From: Acholeplasma laidlawii_A
Lineage (GTDB): Bacteria > Bacillota_I > Bacilli_A > Acholeplasmatales > Acholeplasmataceae
Reading direction: 5' to 3' (one strand)
DNA length: 64,000 bases
NCBI RefSeq assembly: GCF_030166555.2
Contig: NZ_CP126461.2
This document shows positions 40,569 through 48,000 of this stretch, one piece after another (position 1 is the stretch's first letter; every line of letters begins with the position of its first letter). The notes under the pieces were generated by a model. The model was given only the letters and a program-made list of their open reading frames with translations. It did not search any database and had not been told where the DNA came from. A program made the translations under genes and the position numbers.

Positions 40569-42639
40569 AAATAAACAAAAAGATGTGTATCAAGAAGTTT
40601 TTACAATACCTCAGATACCTAAAATAGATGGTATTCGTAAACAACATAAATATGTTAAGGAAAGATTTATCTCACCGCTTTTTGGTAGTGACGTTAAAGA
40701 TGAAATTCATGTACCGTTCGTTGTTAGAGTCATTGGTGATAAAGTAAAGAAATATGACGCCTTTAGAACTGTACCTAAAATGGATGATCAAGCCAATATT
40801 CAAAAAACCGGTAATAAGTACTATGAATTCAAAGATGGTATTATTTCTAAAGAAACAAGAAAACAAATTTTTGGTATAGATTCTTATAAAAATAAAAATC
40901 AAGATGCACCTGTAAAGGAAGATCAAGCCTTTGAACCTAAAGTTGAAGAAGAGATTCAACCAATTAAAATGAATCACGTGGAAACAACAGAAAATACACT
41001 ACCACCTTGGATGCGTGGTAAACATATTGAGACAACACCGGAAATTGGTGGTCTTGATGTGGATACATTTAAACGTCCAAGTAAAGAGATTCAAATCAAA
41101 GCTAATTTTGGTGAAGAAATTAGCGAGGATTACCCAGAGCAAACAACGCCTAAATATATTGAACCTAAGAAAACGGAAGTTAGACAAACATTTAAAGCAC
41201 ACACACCTACAAGTAATTATCAACTACCGCCATTAACACTACTTAAAAAAGTAGAAAGAAGTGCAGATGATAAACCTGAATGGTTAGTGGAACAAGTTGA
41301 ACGTATTAATCAAACCTTAATTGATCACGCTGTTGAAGGTGAAGTAGCTCAATCTAAAAAAGGACCGACAGTTACAAGACACGAGATTTCTCTAGAACCA
41401 GGTGTTCCTGTAAAACGTATTACGAGTCTTCAGGATAACTTGATGATGAATTTAGCTGCTAAAACACTACGTATTGAAGCACCAATTCCAGGTAAACCAT
41501 TTGTTGGTATTGAAGTTCCAAATAAGATTGCTGATATTGTATCATTTGGTAATGTTGTAGATACAGATGAATTTTTAGAAGATCATAAACATCCACTTAA
41601 AGTAGCTTTAGGGGAGGATATCGATGGCACAAACATTTATGTAGATATCGCTAAAATGCCACACGGTTTAATTGCTGGTGGTACTGGATCTGGTAAGTCT
41701 GTTTGTGTGAACTCTATATTAATTTCTTTATTATTAAAGAACAGACCAGAAGACTTAAAACTAATTTTAATTGACCCTAAAATGGTAGAACTTACACCAT
41801 ATAACGATCTACCTCATTTAATCACGCCTGTTATTACAGATCCCAAAATGGCTGCAACAGCACTAAACTGGGTCGTTGATGAAATGGAAGATCGCTATAA
41901 GAAATTTGCAGGTACAAGATCAAGAGATATTGGTAGCTTTAATGAGAATGTTAAAAAGGGATTTATTGATGAACAAAAAATGCCTTTGATTTTAATCGTC
42001 ATTGATGAGTTAGCGGACCTTATGATGGTTGCTGCACATGATGTTGAAAATGCCATTCAACGTATCACTCAAAAAGCACGTGCAGCAGGTATTCACTTAC
42101 TTGTAGCAACTCAAAGACCAACGGTCGATGTCATTAGAGGTACTATAAAGTCAAATATTCCTACACGTATTGCATTTAGAGTAGCAAGTTTTACAGACTC
42201 TACAACCATTTTAGATGGTGCAGGTGCTGAGCAATTACTTGGTAGAGGGGATATGCTTTTAAAAGAGGCGGAAAGACCTGTAAGATTACAAGGTGCTTAT
42301 ATTTCAAATAACGAAATTGATGCTGTCATTGATTTTATTAGACAACAAACAACACCACAATATATCTTAAAACATGAAGATTTAAGACATATTGTGCAAG
42401 CTAAAGATACCATTGATGATGAACTATTCGCACAAGTTGCAGAATATGTAGTAAGTGAAAATAGTTGTTCTATCAATGGCATTCAAAAAGAATATAATAT
42501 TGGTTTTAACCGTGCTCAAAAAATAGCTACCTTATTAGAACAATATGGTATTGTTTCACCTGCACAAGGAACCAAAGCGCGTGAAGTCTTAATTGATATG
42601 TTAAGCTTACGTGAAATTTTAGAAAAGTTGGGATTATAA
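40558..42639 (+). CDS. ftsK: DNA translocase FtsK/SpoIIIE, without membrane domain
   Basis: A 693-residue FtsK/SpoIIIE motor that pumps DNA during chromosome segregation. The N-terminal 225 residues are polar and linker-like, with no membrane helix, unlike normal FtsK (four helices). The alpha domain is around 235-330. The RecA-like motor has Walker A GGTGSGKS at 374-381, Walker B ILIVIDELADLM and QRPTVDVI. The gamma winged helix (SCSINGIQKEYNIGFNRAQKI) ends the protein. The start is the TTG at 40558, with AAAGGGGGAAGAG ten bases upstream. It overlaps rbgA by one base. Confidence 0.93.
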   Translation: MKRKNKQKDVYQEVFTIPQIPKIDGIRKQHKYVKERFISPLFGSDVKDEIHVPFVVRVIGDKVKKYDAFRTVPKMDDQANIQKTGNKYYEFKDGIISKETRKQIFGIDSYKNKNQDAPVKEDQAFEPKVEEEIQPIKMNHVETTENTLPPWMRGKHIETTPEIGGLDVDTFKRPSKEIQIKANFGEEISEDYPEQTTPKYIEPKKTEVRQTFKAHTPTSNYQLPPLTLLKKVERSADDKPEWLVEQVERINQTLIDHAVEGEVAQSKKGPTVTRHEISLEPGVPVKRITSLQDNLMMNLAAKTLRIEAPIPGKPFVGIEVPNKIADIVSFGNVVDTDEFLEDHKHPLKVALGEDIDGTNIYVDIAKMPHGLIAGGTGSGKSVCVNSILISLLLKNRPEDLKLILIDPKMVELTPYNDLPHLITPVITDPKMAATALNWVVDEMEDRYKKFAGTRSRDIGSFNENVKKGFIDEQKMPLILIVIDELADLMMVAAHDVENAIQRITQKARAAGIHLLVATQRPTVDVIRGTIKSNIPTRIAFRVASFTDSTTILDGAGAEQLLGRGDMLLKEAERPVRLQGAYISNNEIDAVIDFIRQQTTPQYILKHEDLRHIVQAKDTIDDELFAQVAEYVVSENSCSINGIQKEYNIGFNRAQKIATLLEQYGIVSPAQGTKAREVLIDMLSLREILEKLGL

Positions 42640-43499
42640 TGAAACAAGTTCAATGGTTTCCAGGACATATGTTCAAGTCCTTGAGAGAAATCAAGGAAAA
42701 AATTAAACTCATGGATATGGTATTTTTGCTCGTAGATGCAAGATTACCGTTTAGTAGTATGAATCCAGAGATTCTTAAAATTGTTGGTGACAAACCAACA
42801 CTTTTATTGTTCAACAAAATCGATTTAGCTGATAGAAAAACTGTTGATAAATGGGTAGAATTTTATGAAGCCCAAGGTTTTTATACCTTACTCATTAATA
42901 GTAATGATGGCTTCAATGTAAATAAAATTTATAGTAGAAGTAAAGAAATCTTAGAAGCAAAGATTTTAAGATCTAAAAATAAAGGTATGAAGTTTGACCG
43001 TGTACGTGGAATGATTTTAGGTATACCAAATGTTGGTAAATCTACCTTAATTAATAAGCTTGTATCTAAAAAGGCAACAAACGTTGGAAATAAACCAGGT
43101 GTGACTAAATCCCAACAATGGATTAAAATCAACCCACACTTCGAACTCCTTGATACACCAGGTGTATTATGGCCAAAATTTGAAGATGAAACTGTAGGGT
43201 TTGCACTTGCAATAACTGGTGCGATTAAAGATGATACACTGCCAATGAACCAAGTAGTAATCTATGCAATTAACTACTTAAAAGAATATTATCCAATACG
43301 TTTAAAAGAACGCTATGGTATTGAAAATGTCCAGGATTTAAATGAAGTTGAAATACTTGATCATATTGGTAAAGTAAGAGGCGCTATTGTTAAAGGTGGC
43401 GAAACTGATTATGAAAGAGTATACACTATATTATTAACGGATATAAGAAATAGAAATTTAGGAGCACTTAGCTTTGACCATAGACAATCTAGCATTTGA
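42639..43499 (+). CDS. rbgA: Ribosome biogenesis GTPase RbgA (YlqF)
   Basis: A 286-residue circularly permuted GTPase needed for late 50S assembly in Firmicutes. The G4 NKID comes first (LLFNKIDL), then G1 GIPNVGKSTLINKL, the GVTKS switch and DTPGVLWP. The C-terminal helical RNA-binding domain follows. It starts WFPGHM, as the family does. The ribosome site is weak (TTGGGA), but the ATG overlaps the ftsK stop. rnhB overlaps its end by 26 bases, as in Bacillus ylqF-rnhB. Confidence 0.95.
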   Translation: MKQVQWFPGHMFKSLREIKEKIKLMDMVFLLVDARLPFSSMNPEILKIVGDKPTLLLFNKIDLADRKTVDKWVEFYEAQGFYTLLINSNDGFNVNKIYSRSKEILEAKILRSKNKGMKFDRVRGMILGIPNVGKSTLINKLVSKKATNVGNKPGVTKSQQWIKINPHFELLDTPGVLWPKFEDETVGFALAITGAIKDDTLPMNQVVIYAINYLKEYYPIRLKERYGIENVQDLNEVEILDHIGKVRGAIVKGGETDYERVYTILLTDIRNRNLGALSFDHRQSSI

Positions 43500-44082
43500 A
43501 AAAGAACTTTATGAAAAAGGCTACACCTATATTTGTGGTGTGGATGAAGCAGGACGTGGTCCGCTAGCTGGTCCAGTTGTTGCTGCAGCTGTTATTTTTG
43601 AAAAGGGCTTTTATCATAAAGATATTAATGATTCTAAAACTTTATCAGCTAAAAAGCGTGAAACTTTATATGAACTAATTACAACACATGCACTTGCAAT
43701 TGGTGTAAGCATTGTAAGTCATGAAGTGATTGATAAGATAAATATATTAGAAGCAGCAAGGCATGCCATGGAAGATGCTGTGTCAAAACTAAGTATTAAA
43801 CCAGAATATGCATTAACTGATCATATGGATATAAAGGATACACCCTATACTTCAATTAAACATGGCGATCAATTATCTTTGTCAATTGCTGCGGCAAGTA
43901 TTATTGCTAAGGTAACCAGAGATAAATTGATGGTGGATTATGATAGAGTATACCCACAATATGGATTTAAAGACCATAAAGGTTATGGTACAAAAAAACA
44001 TTTAGAGGCACTAAATTTATACGGTGTATCACCAATTCACCGTAAAACTTTTGCGCCAGTGACCAAGTTATTAAAACAATAA
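43474..44082 (+). CDS. rnhB: Ribonuclease HII
   Basis: A 202-residue RNase HII, which removes RNA and single ribonucleotides from DNA-RNA hybrids. The catalytic DEAGRGPLAGPVVAAAV block carries D and E. NDSKTLSAKKRE and DHKGYGTKKHLEAL follow. The start is a TTG at 43474 with AGGAG ten bases upstream, lying inside the end of rbgA. A terminator follows. Confidence 0.96.
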   Translation: MTIDNLAFEKELYEKGYTYICGVDEAGRGPLAGPVVAAAVIFEKGFYHKDINDSKTLSAKKRETLYELITTHALAIGVSIVSHEVIDKINILEAARHAMEDAVSKLSIKPEYALTDHMDIKDTPYTSIKHGDQLSLSIAAASIIAKVTRDKLMVDYDRVYPQYGFKDHKGYGTKKHLEALNLYGVSPIHRKTFAPVTKLLKQ

Positions 44083-44109
44083 TCATGTGAAATCATGGTT
44101 TTGTTTTTC
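44081..44109 (+). terminator. Terminator after rnhB
   Basis: AATCATG (44081-44087) and CATGGTT (44094-44100, one G-U pair) with TTGTTTTT behind. Moderate stem. Confidence 0.65.
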
Positions 44110-44185
44110 TATATGGACTAAAAAATGTTAAAAACCCTTCTATATAATATATTTATATAGAATAAAATATAAGAAAATCGAATAC

Positions 44186-44213
44186 TTGACATCAAGAATT
44201 TTAATTATATAAT
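44186..44213 (+). promoter_or_regulatory. Promoter of topA
   Basis: A perfect TTGACA at 44186-44191, a 16-base spacer and TATAAT at 44208-44213. The strongest consensus promoter in the window. Confidence 0.85.
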
Positions 44214-44248
44214 TGATAAGGTATAAAACTAAAGAATTGAGGCAATCT

Positions 44249-46036
44249 ATGTCAGACAAAGTAATTATTGTAGAATCACCTGCAAAATCAAAAACTATCT
44301 CAAGTTATTTCAACAATGAAGTAACTGTTTTATCATCGGTAGGTCACATTAGAGACCTGGCAACCTCTGGTAAGGGTGGTTTAGGTGTAGATGTAGATAA
44401 CAATTTTGAACCTACCTATAAAATTATTAGTGGAAAAGGTAAATTAATAACGGACTTAAAGAAAAAAACAAAAGGTAAAGAAGTTTTAATCGCAACCGAC
44501 CCGGACCGCGAAGGAGAAGCTATAGCTTGGCATATTGCTGATGAGTTAGGGCTAGATTTAAATGAACATAACCGTATTGTTTTTAAAGAAATCACAAAAC
44601 CTGCAGTTATGGAAGCAATCAATCATAAACGTCAAATTGATTTAGGATTAGTGAACTCTCAAGAAAGTAGACGTATTTTAGACAGAATCATTGGGTTTAA
44701 ACTTTCTGCATTTTTAAGAGATAAAATTAAATCTAGATCAGCTGGTCGTGTTCAAAGTGTGGCTTTAAAACTCATTGTTGATTTGGAACGTGAAATTGAA
44801 AAGTTTGTGCCTGAAACATATTTCACCATGCATGCACATTTTAATGACCATGTGGCAGATTATGTTATTCCAAAGGATACACGTATTGGATTAGAAGAAG
44901 CTACTAAAATTGTTGAAACATCAAAAAATCCATTTATAGTAAGTGATATAACTCAAAAAGAAACAAAAAGAAATGCCAAACCACCTTATATGACATCCAC
45001 CTTACTTCAAGATGGCGTGAACAGTCTTTATATGAGTTCTAGCCGCGTGATGTCAGTTGCATCTGAACTTTACCAAGGTATTGAAATCAATGGCCAAATT
45101 ATCGGTTTAATCACTTATATGAGAACAGACTCTAATCGATTATCTAAAGAGTTTGTAAATCCTGCCAAAGAATTCATCGAAACGAACTATGGTAAAGAAT
45201 ATGTTGGTTTTTATAAGACAAATAATAAAGACTCTAGTCAGGATGCCCACGAAGCAATCAGACCTACAGATATTCATTTAACACAAGAATCAGTTGAACA
45301 ATACTTATCAAAAGACCAATTTAAACTCTACAAGAGGATTTATGAACGTGCTGTGGGTTCACTTATGGCACCAGCAGTATTTAACAATACTAAAATTACA
45401 CTAGATTCAAATGGCAATATTTATACAATGGATGGAAGTATTCAAGTATTTGATGGTCATTTAAAAGTAACAGGTGACAAATCAAAAGATAAATTCTTAC
45501 CTGAATATAAAATTGGTGATAAACTAAATGCTGATTTAGTTGAAAAGATTGAAAAACAAACCCAACCACCTGCTCGTTTTAATGAAGCATCACTTATTAA
45601 AGCGCTAGAAGCAAATGGTATTGGTAGACCATCTACATACGCAAGCATTATTAAAACAATTAAAGCAAGAGATTATGTCGTTGTAGATGAAAAGCGTTTC
45701 ATGCCAACCGATCAAGGAAAACTTACAGTAGATACACTGAATCAATACTTCAATAAAATCATGAAAATCGATTACACATCGAACATGGAATCTGAACTGG
45801 ATTTAATTGCTGAAGGCAAAGTTGATCATATTCAATTATTGAAAGAATTTTACAATAAATTTATGCCAATTTTAGAAGCTGCTCAACAAAATATGGAAAA
45901 AATAAAACCGGTAGTGACTGATAAAATATGTCCACTGTGCGGTGGAAACCTTGTTATTAGAAAATCTAGATACGGTGAATTCTATGGTTGCAGCAATTTT
46001 CCAAGGTGTAAACACATTGAACAAATGTCGGAATAA
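44249..46036 (+). CDS. topA: DNA topoisomerase I
   Basis: A 595-residue type IA topoisomerase that relaxes negative supercoils. The Toprim domain has VIIVESPAKSKTI and ATDPDREGEA (acidic triad). The active-site Tyr is in LITYMRTDSNRL. One Cys4 zinc finger (CPLCGG..., CSNFPRC) ends the protein, where Bacillus has more. The frame is open up to 44213, but the TTG there is inside the -10 box. The ATG at 44249 with TTGAGG is the start. Confidence 0.96.
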   Translation: MSDKVIIVESPAKSKTISSYFNNEVTVLSSVGHIRDLATSGKGGLGVDVDNNFEPTYKIISGKGKLITDLKKKTKGKEVLIATDPDREGEAIAWHIADELGLDLNEHNRIVFKEITKPAVMEAINHKRQIDLGLVNSQESRRILDRIIGFKLSAFLRDKIKSRSAGRVQSVALKLIVDLEREIEKFVPETYFTMHAHFNDHVADYVIPKDTRIGLEEATKIVETSKNPFIVSDITQKETKRNAKPPYMTSTLLQDGVNSLYMSSSRVMSVASELYQGIEINGQIIGLITYMRTDSNRLSKEFVNPAKEFIETNYGKEYVGFYKTNNKDSSQDAHEAIRPTDIHLTQESVEQYLSKDQFKLYKRIYERAVGSLMAPAVFNNTKITLDSNGNIYTMDGSIQVFDGHLKVTGDKSKDKFLPEYKIGDKLNADLVEKIEKQTQPPARFNEASLIKALEANGIGRPSTYASIIKTIKARDYVVVDEKRFMPTDQGKLTVDTLNQYFNKIMKIDYTSNMESELDLIAEGKVDHIQLLKEFYNKFMPILEAAQQNMEKIKPVVTDKICPLCGGNLVIRKSRYGEFYGCSNFPRCKHIEQMSE

Positions 46037-46069
46037 ATGTGTTATTAAATACATAAATACGCATTAAAC

Positions 46070-46098
46070 TTTACATAGAAAAAAAATAAGAATATAAT
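46070..46098 (+). promoter_or_regulatory. Promoter of the putative C-rich small RNA
   Basis: TTTACA at 46070-46075, exactly 17 bases, TATAAT at 46093-46098. No ribosome site or open frame follows; a terminator comes 100 bases on. Confidence 0.8.
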
Positions 46099-46104
46099 GA
46101 AAAT

Positions 46105-46206
46105 GCATCCAAACTATTGGGTGCTACTTATCCCCTATTAGTGTACTTAGTACACAAATCCCCTTTAATGATCCCCTGGCCTTTAGTCAGGGGATCGCTT
46201 TTTTTA
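46105..46206 (+). ncRNA. Putative trans-acting small RNA with three ATCCCCT motifs
   Basis: About 102 nt between a good promoter and a strong terminator. Hairpin 1 is GCATCC (46105-46110) with GGGTGC (46119-46124). Hairpin 2 is GTGTAC (46141-46146) with GTACAC (46150-46155). Hairpin 3, the terminator, is GATCCCCTG (46170-46178) with CAGGGGATC (46188-46196), then GC and seven T residues. ATCCCCT occurs at 46130-46136 and 46158-46164 in unpaired linkers, and at 46171-46177 in the terminator arm. Exposed C-rich motifs are the hallmark of small RNAs that pair with G-rich Shine-Dalgarno sites (for example RsaE/RoxS). No known family is recognised. Confidence 0.7.
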
Positions 46207-46427
46207 TTTTTACTATCTTTCTACAGTTGAGACTTATTATGCTCACTAAAAACTATTTTCATTAAAAAAGATTATCTTAAAAAGTCTATCGCTATCGGTA
46301 GACTTTGATTTTATTAGATGATGATTAATGTGTAAAACACACATGGACATCCCAAAAGTTTTATGCGTTCTATGCTAAAATAAATATAGTATACATTTTT
46401 ATGAAATTATTATAAGGAGGATGAAGT
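46207..46427. other. Intergenic region with a second hairpin before the ABC genes
   Basis: AAAGTCTA (46281-46288) and TAGACTTT (46299-46306) form a perfect 8-bp stem. The tail is GATTTTATT on the plus strand and TTTAAG on the minus strand. GTGT/ACAC near 46331-46343 forms a small loop. A TATAGT and an AAGGAGG lie before the ATG at 46428. No gene is seen. Confidence 0.5.
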
Positions 46428-47132
46428 ATGTTAGAAGCAATCTATCTAACTAAGGCATATGATAACTTACTTGTTTTAGATGGTGCATCATTTAAAGTTG
46501 CAAAAAATCAAATTGTTGGTTTACTAGGGCCAAATGGTAGTGGTAAAACAACAATTATTAAACTCATCAATGATCTCATTAAACCCACGAGTGGTCATAT
46601 CATATTTAAGGGACATAAATTAAATATAGAAGATAAATCAAATATTGCGTATTTACCAGAGCGTAGTGCGCTTAATATGAGTCAAACTGTTTTAGATGTT
46701 ATAAAGATGTATAAAGACTTCTTTAGTGATTTTAATCAAGATCATGCAAAACATATTTTAAAACTATTTGAAGTGCCTATAACCAAAAAACTATCCCAAT
46801 TATCAAAGGGCCAACGAGGAAAAGTGCAACTTGCACTTACACTCGGTAGAAAAGTAGATTTATATATACTAGATGAACCGCTAGACGGTATGGATCCAGC
46901 ATCCAGAGACTTAATCATGAAGATTGTCTTAAAATATAAAAAAGAAGATTCCACGGTTTTAATCTCTACACACCAAATTACTGATATAGAATCTTATTTA
47001 GATTACGTTATTTTATTGAAAAACGGAAGAATAATTGAGGCTGGTCTTGCAAAAAATTTAGAATCCAAACACAATCTGAGTTTATCAGCTTACTTTAAGG
47101 AGGTCTATAAATATGATGAAGAAATTATATAA
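46428..47132 (+). CDS. ABC transporter ATP-binding protein
   Basis: A 234-residue ABC ATPase. Walker A is GPNGSGKTT (about 34-42), the signature is LSKGQRGKVQLA, Walker B LYILDEPLDGMD and the switch His is in STHQI. The signature LSKGQ, the short Q-loop region with PERSA, and the partner permease resemble the YtrB/EcsA-like export type. No GntR regulator gene is beside it. AAGGAGG lies before the ATG. The permease start overlaps its last 20 bases. Confidence 0.92.
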   Translation: MLEAIYLTKAYDNLLVLDGASFKVAKNQIVGLLGPNGSGKTTIIKLINDLIKPTSGHIIFKGHKLNIEDKSNIAYLPERSALNMSQTVLDVIKMYKDFFSDFNQDHAKHILKLFEVPITKKLSQLSKGQRGKVQLALTLGRKVDLYILDEPLDGMDPASRDLIMKIVLKYKKEDSTVLISTHQITDIESYLDYVILLKNGRIIEAGLAKNLESKHNLSLSAYFKEVYKYDEEII

Positions 47133-47883
47133 ATGGGACCTTATACATTATTTTAATCAGCTTAAATGGGTGTTTTTAGGTACTTTATTTGTCACAGCTT
47201 TAGCAGCTATATTTAAAACCTTTAGTGATACAAATATCATTTTGGGATCGTTATATAATACAGCATTTATTATGAGTATCGCAGGTATCATCATTGGTTT
47301 AGTGTATAGTTTCTTTGCGATATTTCAAAGATACTACAACACTATTTTAAAAGATGAAGCATACTTTACGCACACATTACCCATTTCAAAGGGTAAGATA
47401 TTACTTTCTAAAGTACTATCAGGTTTTTCATTATTTTTAATTGCAATATTGGTTGCAGCAGCACTACTTATTTGGATTGATGTTATCAATCTAAAAGAAT
47501 TATTTAGTCTACAGAGTATTGATCAAGGTCTGTTTTGGATGACAATACTAAGTATTTCATCGATGGTAATTATGTTCTTTGTTTTCATTGTAGTTATTTA
47601 TGCAGCATTAACCTTTGGATTTAGTTATAACAAACGCGAATGGTTATATGTATTTGTTTATTTCATTTTATATTATATGGCAAATCAATTCTTAAGTTTA
47701 ATTAATTTTGGTATTAATCTTTTAATCAATCCAAATTTACTTGATGTAGAAAATACAGAGGTATTTACTGCATTAAGTGGTATATTGATAGTCCAATTGA
47801 TATTTTCTATAGGATTAGGTGTGTTAAATTTTTATATAGCTAGAGCACTTATGATTAAAAAGCTAAATTTAAAAAATGGTTAG
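47113..47883 (+). CDS. ABC transporter permease
   Basis: A 256-residue membrane protein with about six helices (near residues 20-38, 52-74, 100-123, 140-166, 175-197 and 222-246). The YFTHTLPISKGKILLSKVLSG loop is typical of ABC-2-like export permeases. AAGGAGG stands before the ATG, inside the ATPase gene. It forms a two-gene exporter with the upstream ATPase; substrate unknown. A terminator follows. Confidence 0.85.
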   Translation: MMKKLYKWDLIHYFNQLKWVFLGTLFVTALAAIFKTFSDTNIILGSLYNTAFIMSIAGIIIGLVYSFFAIFQRYYNTILKDEAYFTHTLPISKGKILLSKVLSGFSLFLIAILVAAALLIWIDVINLKELFSLQSIDQGLFWMTILSISSMVIMFFVFIVVIYAALTFGFSYNKREWLYVFVYFILYYMANQFLSLINFGINLLINPNLLDVENTEVFTALSGILIVQLIFSIGLGVLNFYIARALMIKKLNLKNG

Positions 47884-47887
47884 TATT

Positions 47888-47921
47888 TAAAAACTTCATC
47901 TATTACAGGTGAAGTTTTTTT
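47888..47921 (+). terminator. Terminator after the ABC pair
   Basis: AAAAACTTCA and TGAAGTTTTT with extra T residues. Confidence 0.88.
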
Positions 47922-48000
47922 ATAAAATCATTTTTTTATTATAACAAACTCATGTATAATAACAATCGAGTAAAACTTTTTATGAATAGGGTAAGTATAT

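Noticed and set aside
40672..41236. Several 70-100 codon ORFs inside ftsK on both strands
   Set aside because: They lie in the low-complexity linker of ftsK and have no start signals or family likeness.
44213..44248. Upstream TTG start for topA
   Set aside because: It is the last base of the TATAAT box, so it cannot be in the mRNA.
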